NCBI GenBank assembly: GCA_030374765.1
Contig: JARGXX010000068.1
Coordinates: 3,410,001 to 3,474,000, forward strand
Direction of reading: 5' to 3'
Length of the DNA stretch: 64,000 bases
From: Agarophyton chilense
Taxonomy: Eukaryota > Rhodophyta > Florideophyceae > Gracilariales > Gracilariaceae
Below the pieces are notes generated by a model. That model had not been told where the DNA came from. It saw only the letters and a list, made by a program, of their open reading frames with translations, and ran no database searches. Below, piece by piece: positions 19,726 to 28,772 of this stretch. Within the stretch, counting starts at the first letter, position 1, and each line of letters opens with the position of its first letter. The position numbers were made by a program, and so were the translations under genes.

Positions 19726-22056
19726 TCACGATGCTGCGCAATACCTACGATATTCAGAGAGAGCCCAGATCGGAAAGATATTTCGGTATTGAGAATAGGA
19801 GATCATACAGTTCTTATTGAACACACCACTAATGCTTTGCTGTGGCCAGTCTCCATTTTCATCCTGAGTGCGAATGAGAAATTGGGCGGCCTTCTCTAAC
19901 GGTGTTTTGTTTGGCCATTTTGCCATACTAAGTGCTACGAGGGCCCAACCCGTACTAACGACAAGACCGTTTTTTGATTGCGTGTAAATCAAATCCTCAG
20001 AGCTGAGATAGCTCTCTCCCCAGCTGCCATCTTCTTTTTGTTTGCTTAAAACATATTCACATGCCCGCCGCATTGAAGTACTCAAGTCAGGCGTTAGTCC
20101 AACGGAAGAGTAGGCGTCCATCGCGAACCAAAACGCGTAAAGGAAGCAAACACCCCAACTCCCATACCATGAACCATCTCCCCGTTGAATGGATTCAATA
20201 AACTCAATTCCACGATCGATTGATCTGTCTATTTTGCGTCTCAAAGGATGGTCAGGGTACGCTTTCCGAAACTCCCCTAAACCTTTCATGGCTGAAGCAG
20301 AGCACTCGACGTATGAGTAATCAATCATAATGTCTCCAAAGACTTCAGACGGATTTAGGTACTCGAGCCATCTAGGACCACGAGTAAGCTCATAAGTAGC
20401 CCACCCACCATCCTTGTTCTGATAACTAAGAATCATCTCGACCGCTTCAGCCAGCCGTACCAGAGATATTTCTTCAGTCTTTGGAATCCAGCGACCTTCT
20501 TCACTTTGCAATAACAATGCTGCTGCAAGACCTTCTCCGGTACAATCTGCAATGGGCCAGCCGTGATCTCTTGTGCTGAAAGGCCATGCACCTTTGCTTG
20601 GATGCCGATAATACCTTTCACGGTCAGGAATATTCTCTCGGACTTGTGTGATCCTGATATAATCATGGGCCAGTGATAATGTTTTGACAAAAGGTCCGAG
20701 GATATCTTTCCCTGCAGTCATGAATGCTTGACTCGTGAACGCCGTGTCCCAGAGTTGAGACCCATTATATCCCTGCATTTTCATCCCATCTTCAGCAAGC
20801 CATAGGTAATCCTTCAGTCTGTCACGATGTTTTGATACCTCCTCACTGCTTGGATTATCAAACCATACGCACAAAAAGTTTATCACCTTGTTCACCGGAC
20901 CAATATCAATGTGATTCGAAAACCGATCTTCTCCTTTGACAAGTGTAAGTGTTTCTTGAAGAGCCTTCTGCCTTAAGACTTTTTTAAACGGAAACCATGC
21001 TTTTTCAAAGACTGTGAGAGCGCCCCACAACAACCTCTGAAGGTAGGGTCTCTTCACGTAGACGTCCTCTTCGCAACATTTGCCCCTGAAGCTTGCCCAG
21101 TTTACGTCGCTGTATGGTTCACTGTATATTTCTTCCCGAATTTCTATGATAAGATCTGTCTTCTCACCAACAGCTCTCCTACCGTACAAGTAGCTCATCG
21201 GAAGGTAAACCACCCTACAATGACACCAAAAACGAGCAGGATGCATTGGAAGCGCATAAGGTAACAACCAAAACTCTGGTGTTAATGGATCCAGCCCTTC
21301 CCATTCGTAAACCCCTAAAACCGAAAGCCAGAATTTCCCCCAGCTAGGAATGCCACCTACTCCTCCATGTTCAAGGATCCACTGCCTTGCTCGCATAGCA
21401 TCAGGATCATCAGGACCTACTCCCAGCAACCTCATCGCCACATAGTTGAGGCCTGTTCCGAACATTATTGATTTATGTTCGATGTGCAATCCAAATCCTC
21501 CATCTTCGTTCTGATGGTTACGAATATAACGGATCATTTCATTCTTTTGCGAGGGGTGAAAAGATGTCTTGGTCACATAGCACGCTATTATCATTCCGGG
21601 CATGAGAAACATTGGTCCGGCATAGTCGCCTGCCCAATGACCATCTCCACATTGAAGCGTTGCAAAATATGCGATCCCCTTGTGAATGGCTACGGCTAGA
21701 GGATCGTTTGCGATATTATCAGGAACCGGCTCAATTTTGCCACAGGTTGGATTCCCTTCTAGCAAACCATGTGCGCCGAGAATGCGAAGAACAAGATCCG
21801 ATGAGTGCCTCGTCACAAAACGATTGGTAGCAAAATTTGTTTGTGCTTCTCTCCACTCTGAGAGGAAGGGTTCTTCGATGGAGCTATTGGGCTCCCACCA
21901 CTGCCTACCTCGTTCGAAACGGAGCATCCACATATCTGAGTTTTCTCCAACGGTCTCCAACCTCGAATACACACTCGCCCTGAAATCGAGTTCAAAGTGA
22001 TGTAGGAGACAGTTGCGAGACCCGGTGTAGTGACGTGGCCATTGGGCTTTCGGCAT
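19726..22056 (-). CDS. CAS1: Cycloartenol synthase (oxidosqualene cyclase)
   Basis: 776 residues, no intron. The enzyme cyclises 2,3-oxidosqualene to cycloartenol, the first cyclic sterol precursor in plants and many algae, at the ER membrane. QW motifs are visible at 546-556, 626-635, 673-683 and 731-740. The residues that separate cycloartenol from lanosterol synthases are of the cycloartenol type: Tyr430 in MQGYNGSQLWDT, His498 and Ile502 in DHGWPIAD, matching Arabidopsis Tyr410, His477 and Ile481. The catalytic Asp is Asp504. Its motif reads DCTGE instead of the usual DCTAE. Family members usually begin near MWxLK; here the equivalent is MWMLRFERG at residue 42. The first 41 residues may therefore be an extension, or the true start may be the ATG at 21933. 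Both starts are in frame. Confidence 0.96.
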   Translation of the reverse strand: MPKAQWPRHYTGSRNCLLHHFELDFRASVYSRLETVGENSDMWMLRFERGRQWWEPNSSIEEPFLSEWREAQTNFATNRFVTRHSSDLVLRILGAHGLLEGNPTCGKIEPVPDNIANDPLAVAIHKGIAYFATLQCGDGHWAGDYAGPMFLMPGMIIACYVTKTSFHPSQKNEMIRYIRNHQNEDGGFGLHIEHKSIMFGTGLNYVAMRLLGVGPDDPDAMRARQWILEHGGVGGIPSWGKFWLSVLGVYEWEGLDPLTPEFWLLPYALPMHPARFWCHCRVVYLPMSYLYGRRAVGEKTDLIIEIREEIYSEPYSDVNWASFRGKCCEEDVYVKRPYLQRLLWGALTVFEKAWFPFKKVLRQKALQETLTLVKGEDRFSNHIDIGPVNKVINFLCVWFDNPSSEEVSKHRDRLKDYLWLAEDGMKMQGYNGSQLWDTAFTSQAFMTAGKDILGPFVKTLSLAHDYIRITQVRENIPDRERYYRHPSKGAWPFSTRDHGWPIADCTGEGLAAALLLQSEEGRWIPKTEEISLVRLAEAVEMILSYQNKDGGWATYELTRGPRWLEYLNPSEVFGDIMIDYSYVECSASAMKGLGEFRKAYPDHPLRRKIDRSIDRGIEFIESIQRGDGSWYGSWGVCFLYAFWFAMDAYSSVGLTPDLSTSMRRACEYVLSKQKEDGSWGESYLSSEDLIYTQSKNGLVVSTGWALVALSMAKWPNKTPLEKAAQFLIRTQDENGDWPQQSISGVFNKNCMISYSQYRNIFPIWALSEYRRYCAAS

Positions 22057-23095
22057 TTTCTCGGCAATATATAGGCGCCGAGCACTCCCTGAAATAGAGA
22101 GAAATCAATTTCTATTCACGAAAAGAGCAACTCATGGGTCAATGCACGACAGACTTAAGTGAACATATCTAGATACGAAAGACAAGCATTAGGGGAAAGG
22201 ATTCAGATCTAATAGCTCGGGGTAGCAGCATCGCTGCGGTATGTAAACAACTAGGAATCATTTACCGGTTAGGGGGGCGACGGTGTGCAAATTGGACTGA
22301 TTGATGTGGGACCTGTTGCACCTAGAGCTTTGCTAATTCGGATCAAAGCAAACGGTCGACACAAGTTATCTGTCGATGAATACTATAGTGTCGACGGTTG
22401 ACGAAAACAAATGAGTGAATGACCGTTTAGATCAAATGAGTAGATAGGCTAGAAGGGTCACGACTGAGCTGCATAAGAAGCTGACCTCAGCTTCGCAGCA
22501 ACAAAGAGTAAAGGCATCGACTATCGCAGAAGAAGCGACTGTGTTGTCCTGTGATTCGCCTCGATTGCTATAGTGCATTCAGCTGAGTACTGCACAACAG
22601 ACACCAGACAGAATTCAATACTGGGAGAACGATATGGAATGGTGTGTTAGGCCAACTGCTGAGGTAGTGATGTATTGAACAGGTTCGGGGAATAGCCAGA
22701 TGATAATACAAAGAAGCCAAAAGATATAAGCGTCCGTAGGAAGCTTTCTATAACTATAGGAATTCGAAAATGTCTGAGGTAAACGTTTTATCGTTTACCT
22801 TCCAGAAAAGACTTGATATGGAAAAAGGTTTGGAGTGGAAAACTTAGCAGTTTCTTCAATTTCTTTGAGCCTTTTTGTTTACTCCCGACTAAGAAGAGCA
22901 GGACAGCAGCCGAAAAACGGCGAAAACAGAAGCACCTGGGCATCACATTTCTCAAAAGCAACTGCTTTAATCGATCAGTTCCTAGCATTTCACACCAAAC
23001 GCACCTCTCCAAATAGTTGATCTACAAACTAAAAAACCTCGTGGACCCAAACAACGATAGGGAGCTCCAACACACTCTAAACGTCGCGTCCCATT
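22057..23095. other. Intergenic region upstream of cycloartenol synthase
   Basis: No supported gene is seen. It holds the promoter and 5' UTR of the minus-strand cyclase gene. An 8-bp-stem inverted repeat (GGTAAACG ... CGTTTACC) lies at 22778-22799 and may mark the edge of the transposon remnant that follows. Short frames at 22788-23016 overlap on both strands and look like chance. Confidence 0.45.
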
Positions 23096-23893
23096 CTTAC
23101 ATTGGTGCAAACATTGTCCTTACCTTCGATGAGGAGAAGCTGAACCGTATCTCTTATAATAGAGGCCGCTGTTCGGGGGTTAGCTGTTGATAACGACACA
23201 CTCAAGTATGTTATGGCTGCAAGAGCTACAGATGGTCCTAAGAGATGGAACAGAGGAGTTTTATCTGACGATTTTGTTCGGTCATTTAGGAGCCGTCACC
23301 GTGAACTAAGCTTCATAACCCATTATGCAGAAGACAACGCCGACATTAAAGAAAGAGCCATGACCATACCATAACCTTCTTTGATGTTGTCCAGAAAATT
23401 GGCGATGAGCATCGTATTATGTTGAGAGACCCCTTTTGCAAATGAGACATGGATGAGACTTCAGTAGATGCAACTAAAGGCAAAGAAATGAAGGCCTACG
23501 GCGCAGCCACGTCTAAACAAAAAGGCTGCAAAATGGCGCAGTTAGTGCAAAGAGTAAACAAAAAAGTTACTGTCTTCATCGTTTATTCAGCGTCAGGGCT
23601 TAAGGCTCCGCCATTCTTCATTATTTCAGGGAGAAACGTTATGTCCGGATGGCTAGAGCCATTTCCTGATATGTGCAAACGAAGTTCGGCTAGATGCAAA
23701 CCGTTTCAGAGGCCCGATTGGATGCTGAGAAACGCAGTTGTCAAGTGCTCAGAGAACGGGTCCATGACGACAGATCTCTTCAAGGTTTTCATGAAACAAG
23801 TCAACAAAATTTGTCCGCAAACACGTTCCGGTTTCGAAGTCGTTCTTGCTCAAAATCGACGGGAATTCGCGTCGACGGAGTACCCGGTGGGTT
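23096..23893 (+). pseudogene. Truncated DDE_1 (pogo/Tigger-like) transposase fragment
   Basis: These are remains of a DNA-transposon transposase. An N-terminal piece reads SDDFVRSFRSRHREL at about 23260-23310 in one frame. The catalytic core follows in another frame from 23449. It has MDETSVDA, with the first catalytic Asp, then SASGLKAPPFFIISGRNV and WMLRNAVVKCSENGSM, the usual order in CENP-B/pogo-related transposases. The second catalytic Asp block (LDGH-like) is missing. The frame is lost where the piggyBac-like element begins at 23894, and I do not see the rest resume on its far side. There are at least two frame changes and stops upstream of the core. It is inactive. Confidence 0.65.
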
Positions 23894-23918
23894 CCAGTGT
23901 CTACACGCCCGGAGATAT

Positions 23919-23955
23919 GGCCTCACCTGAGGCCAGCTTGGACTCATATGAGGCC
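23919..23955. repeat. Two subterminal palindromes, left end
   Basis: GGCCTCACCTGAGGCC (23919-23934) and GGACTCATATGAGGCC (23940-23955) are two copies of a 16-bp palindrome GGCCTCAnnTGAGGCC, 21 bp apart start to start. A further copy (GGTCTCATATGAGGCC) lies at 24405-24420. They are probable transposase-binding sites (inference from position and symmetry). Confidence 0.7.
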
Positions 23956-25179
23956 AAAATGTCTCTTAAAAAGTAACTGAAATTCATTCAAGATATGAAA
24001 TTTCAAATTAAGAGCAGCAAGGAAGAAAACAAAAATAAAAACCTTACATCTTTATCTATGAGGAAAAGCCTCGGGAATCTAGTCAAACAGAGCTTTAATA
24101 CTCTTCTTTAAACCGATATACTTTTTGTGTGGCAAACTTAAGTAGTCGCAAAAAAACCACAACCAAATATTTTTGGCCTCAAACGATCCATAAAGACATG
24201 TCGAAAGGATTGATCTCTTCCAATCATTCGATATTGCATACAACAAATGTTAAGGCCATCAAAAGAAGAGTGTTTGAAAATATGTTCCGGTTATGCAGAG
24301 CTTGTAAATTTCACTTATTGCTTGATTACAAAGAAAAAAGTGGCGGCCAATTGACCTCACATGGGACCATCGGTAGTAAAGACACTAGTTTTTATACGAC
24401 CATTGGTCTCATATGAGGCCAAAATTACAACATCGATAATTTTTGTAAACTTTGTCCATTTCCTTAAACTTTTATGCCTTGACGTTACCAACACTCTTTT
24501 CTTCTCTGGGGTCAACGACAAAGATCAGGCATAATCGTCGAAAACCAGTAAACAACATCATATTTACTCCATTTCTTCATTATTTATCAAATATGTAATC
24601 ATCTATGGATCCCCGACACGTAGCCGGTAACAAAGTACACACCAGTGCGATTCTCGTCACGTCAGAAAGCGACTGAGAACCCTTTCTGGTATGAAATGAA
24701 GGACAATATTGGTCAACAGAACTGTTAAAAAGTGGATTTTGTTGTCAAAAAAATCGGAGACACACTTTTGTTACCATACATTTCGGGCAACTTGGTCGCG
24801 AGATGGTGTGCATTCTTAAAAGTTGCAATGTGAAATCCGGTAATCAAGTCACTGTTCAGCAAACTGCTCAAGAAGCAATCAATTCGAAAATGAATATGAA
24901 TGGTGCGACTATTACTAACAACGGTTCAAACAATGAAAAGCAGCCTGCTGGAACGAATGAAGATGACAGTTTCACAACGAATCTGTCCAGTATTTCTACT
25001 ATGAAAAACAATGAAACGGAAGACAGCTTCTTGGAAGTTCATTTGACAAAATAGACGATGGAAAATGTATTCTTGACTCTGAATGGTCCAGTGCAAATTA
25101 ATCAATTGTAAGCTACGGGACATTTTGAAGTTTTTTCTCCGCCATTCATGCGCCCTCTTAAATCTCTCCATATTATTTC

Positions 25180-25960
25180 TGTAGTGCAACGCCCTCGGAT
25201 ATATTCTGGTGTCGGATACTCATAACATAATATTGATTCTTCTGTGGGGGATGTTCTACTTATGAGAGGAAAGTTGTAAAATTTTGGCGCTATGGTAACG
25301 CGGTATATTTATAATGCAGGGACCCCCGCTATCATGGGTCTCAACATGAGAAGAACATTAATTAAAAAGGTATTAGTATAATAAGCGGCACTTGATTAGT
25401 TTTCTTAATTTAATTAATTAGTCTAGTGGCCACAGTAGAACAGTACTTGGGCTCCGGCGATCTCGCCGTCGCCATCACCAAGTAAATGGACACCCTGTGT
25501 TCGGCTCTAATTATGACTGCCTTTGCAGGATTACTACTCCCTTCGGAGGATATCCTCATTGCCATCAGTTCAGTTATCCGACCAGCATCTCTTAAGGATT
25601 GATTCTTACTACACTTTCTGTGTTTCCCTGTTTTTTTTATTCTTATATTTTAATGTGCGTTACAGGTTTCTTCTCCGCCCCAGTATTGGGTTGTTTCTTG
25701 GGTTTTTGTTATTTTTACTGCTCTGTTGGAGTTTTCCTCTTTATTTATCCCTTATTTTTTCTCTTCCAATGATTATTGGCATTGCTATCGTACACTTCAT
25801 TCTCGTATCTATCCCCACTTCCGTGGTTTATCCTGAAGTCTCCGCTGAGTTAAGCCCACAGCTCGGAGATACGGAGGGCTCCACGACGAGTTTCCCTAAG
25901 AAGGGAGCAAGGCTTCGAGCACCTTGAGTGTCTTTTCCTCTTGCGGGTTATTGCACTACA
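25180..25960 (+). repeat. Solo LTR of a Gypsy-related family (LTR 1)
   Basis: It starts TGTAGTGCAACGCCC and ends GCACTACA, with TGTAG/CTACA as inverted ends, 781 bp. The start and the 3' part (GGGAGCAAGGCTTCGAGCAC) match the 913-bp LTR at 60954-61866 in the same order, so it is a diverged relative. Flanks ATTTC and ATTTG agree at 4 of 5 positions, a possible worn target duplication. It is followed after 3 bp by the oppositely oriented LTR 2. Confidence 0.7.
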
Positions 25961-25963
25961 ATT

Positions 25964-26819
25964 TGTAGGACAATGCCCCCAAGGGGGAAAACCTACGAAG
26001 ACGTCCGGATCTTCCTCTCACGAGGTAACCGGCGCGGTTGAGCCCTCCCAGGGATCAGCGCGCAATGCCGGGTGTAAACCGGAGCCAAACCGTCGCGACG
26101 GGCGCAGGGAGGCTGAAAGAAGCCGAGGATATCCGCTGAAGCGGTGCTTGTGTATCCTCTGAGGAGGCAAAACCCACGAGAGTGGCGAGCACGACAGGTG
26201 TCAGTGCGAGCCGCAAGAGCGGGAATTGCCCAATGAAGGGGAGGAAAATGGGAACGGAGGCAAGAGGGCGAAATTGACCACGAGTCGCAAGAGGGGACTC
26301 GGGAATAGCCGGCACTGCCGGGTGTAGCAAACCGTATACACGGGCGGAACCACGAAAGTGGGAATAGATACCCAACACACGAAGGCTGCTTGAACGTCTA
26401 AGGGGGTTGGGAAGCCGTGCACCACGGGAAATCCCTCCGTAAGGAGTTGTATATCCGCGCAGGCGGTTCGACCCAGAGCCAAGATCTGGAAGACCAAGAT
26501 CACCCTTGTTGGGGAGACTTTACTGGGCCGGCGGCCGCGAGGCCGGCGGCCTAAGTACTGTAGTCACCGTAGAATAGAATAAATAAAGTCTATCCTAAAT
26601 AGCTAAATGTCCGTCTAACAAAAGGGGCCAATCTGGCGGCCACGTGTCGCGCGGGCGCTGCGGCCACGTGTATGGCACCCGGTCCCGCCGGTGCATCACC
26701 GGCGTTCCGGCCATCGCCGTAAATACGGATTACTCCTACTCATAACGAGGTTGCACGCCGGAGGCTCCGGAAAAAACTTAAGTCCCCAAAAACCTCCCTG
26801 GAGGACGTTGCTCTTCACA
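25964..26819 (-). repeat. Hairpin-rich LTR (LTR 2), opposite orientation
   Basis: On the minus strand it starts TGTGAAGAGCAACG at 26819 and ends GTCCTACA at 25964, 856 bp. The order of blocks (ACACGTGGCC, an AT-rich stretch, a GC-rich palindromic stretch, CTTGGCTCTG) matches LTR A at 59256-60140. It contains about twenty tiny inverted repeats, many with 4-bp stems and 4-nt loops. I found no convincing target duplication. It has no coding content despite frames of about 100 codons. Confidence 0.65.
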
Positions 26820-26832
26820 ATTCATCATGTGA

Positions 26833-27959
26833 ATGTTTCCGGTAGATCATTTCGAAAAAATAGTTCCATCTACCAACTCTCGGTTGGACGGAAAAGGCCT
26901 ATATCAAACTACTGGGGGTGAAATTTGGAAGTTCTCCGGTTTGATGGTGTTAATGACCCCTTTCAATTTCCAAGTAAAATATAACTTTGTTCTAAAGATA
27001 CGTGTTCAAAATATATCCGATCTCATCATCTTGGAAAGACCATGTCACGAAATCTTTCTGAACATATATGGTAATCTTTGTCGTCTGTTGCTCTGAAAAC
27101 GATCAAAAATCAAAAACATGAAGGTCGTCGTGTGTTTTTTACTTTGTGAAAGCTATAACTGACCATCGGAAAGCTTTTGTAAATCCGTCACAGACTTTGT
27201 GTGTGGAGGAAAGTATGTCCAGTGGATATGGACCTGGGAGAAACTGGATTGAAAATGGACTTCAACAATACACTGCTCTTGATAGAAAACGTGAAAATGG
27301 TTGTGAATTAAAGACAGTCTGTCATGGAAGGAGTGGAATTATTCTCAAAATAGAAATCACAATGGGAGCTATGCAAAAAGATGGGCAGCCTTTTGAATCA
27401 TAACATGCGCATAGAACAGCCGTTTTAATGAAAATTGTTGAAAACTGGTTCGCAACTGATCGAATTGTTTGGGCCGATTCGTATTTTGCATCTGTTGAAA
27501 GAGCCAAATAAATTTTGAAAGAGAGGAATGCGTTTCATTGGGTTCGTAAACACAACCACCAGAAGGTTTCGTATGAAACATCTTTCCAAACTTACGATGA
27601 CGGCACGAGGCCAGCACGTGTCAATGGTCGCGAAACTTCCTTAATTGGATCAAAAGATGATCTATGTGCTCTGGTTGGACCGTGACAGGAGATAATTCAT
27701 CAGCACTTGTAGCAGTACTCAACCAGGAACTTATTTTTCTCGTGAAAGATGGAGGACAACTGATGCAAGAACAATGGAAATTTCGCTTTCTACTGCTATT
27801 CCAGAGATTTTCGAGGAGTACTATTCTTTTTGTTCAAGAATTGATAAGCATAATAGGTCACGTCAATATTATTTCAATATGCAAAAGAAGTTTGAACTGA
27901 AAGAATGGTCTTTCAGAGTGAAAACTTCTTTGCTGACAATGTGCATGGTTGATCCTTAG
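26833..27959 (+). pseudogene. piggyBac-like transposase remnants
   Basis: Pieces in three frames keep the family order. At 26833-27096 there is GEIWKFSGLMVLMTPFNF. At 27146-27400 comes the first catalytic region, CVEESMSSGYGPGRNWI, then LDRKRENGCELKTVCHGRSG. At 27430-27530 is the ADSYFASVERAK segment with a catalytic Asp. The C-terminal DKHNRSRQYYFNMQKK block lies at 27835-27900. A short plus-strand frame at 24803-25054 may be the N-terminus, now cut off by the LTR pair. Stops after QPFES and ERAK and a frame change near 27660-27780 break it. The similarity to oomycete-type piggyBac transposases is from memory of the family and should be checked by profile search. Confidence 0.65.
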
Positions 27960-28677
27960 AACCTTTACAAGGGTGCATACGGAAACGCATTGAATCTTAA
28001 ACCGCGTAATTTCTATTGTAATCTCGCGGGCGGATTAATAGAAGTTTGCAAAACAAATCAAAAATCAAAAAAATTGTTTGTTTAGAATGCAAAACATACA
28101 ATAATATGGATGTTTGCAACTGTCACAGTGGAACCGGTCGTAATTATTTTATAGTTCACCTGCGTGACATTCATCACATTTCAAGCAACATTTAGTCAAA
28201 AAAATTCATGTTCATGTGTAAACATGCTTTTTTAAGCTGTTTTACAGACATTGTTTAAAAGTATAAACCAAAAGTTCAAATTACATGAAGTACCTTACTA
28301 ATTCAAACCGCATTATTCATTTTGCTAGATATATCATGGTCTCTGACGAAACTATCCCTTTGGCAGATGTCACCTTATTCGGTCTGCTGTTCCAGAGAAC
28401 GCAAATTCGTTCTTAAACCATAATAGTTTTTAGAATTGATTGAGCTCGTGTAAAAGTGTTCGAGTTTCGCTGAGCTAAGCGAGGTTTGAACCCTGTTCTT
28501 ATCAGTCTCTGAGTGGTCATGAAATCACTGATCTGGTGTAACTAAAAACAACTGTCTAAATAATGTAGTTTAAAGCAGGTGGAACATGATTAGAAAATTA
28601 GTTTTTTACTTAGAAAAAAGAATACGCCGCTGCAGTAAGGAAACCAGCGTTTTTTACTAATTTTTTGGAAAATACTT

Positions 28678-28735
28678 GGCCTCATTTGAGACCAAGGTGG
28701 CCTCATTCGAGGCCAAGGTGGCCTCATGTGAGGCC
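28678..28735. repeat. Three subterminal palindromes, right end
   Basis: GGCCTCATTTGAGACC (28678-28693), GGCCTCATTCGAGGCC (28699-28714) and GGCCTCATGTGAGGCC (28720-28735) are spaced 21 bp start to start, the same spacing as the left-end pair. This equal spacing of two helical turns supports a protein-binding array at both ends of the element. Confidence 0.75.
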
Positions 28736-28772
28736 AATCCTCTGGGCGTGTAGAGACTAGAGTGCAAAAGAA

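Larger units (their letters stand above)
23894..28760 (+). mobile_element. piggyBac-like DNA transposon, broken, with an LTR pair inside
   Basis: The ends are set by inverted repeats: CCAGTGTCTACACGCCC at 23894 on the plus strand and CTAGTCTCTACACGCCC read inward from 28760. Both are followed by copies of the palindrome GGCCTCAnnTGAGGCC. The inside carries a decayed transposase with piggyBac-family blocks at about 26830-27960. I see no TTAA at either flank, so the piggyBac label rests on the protein only. The LTR pair at 25180-26819 is a later insertion. The product cannot be active: several stops and frame changes split the coding region. Confidence 0.65.

Noticed and set aside
25921-26819. 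GC-rich hairpin block as rRNA, a structured RNA gene or a CRISPR-like array
   Set aside because: Its ends and block order match an LTR family (LTR A), stems are all different so there is no repeat-spacer pattern, and no rRNA signature is present.
28440-28505. tRNA-like sequence around GGTTTGAACCC
   Set aside because: The T-arm-like string is there, but no acceptor, D-arm or anticodon arm can be folded around it.
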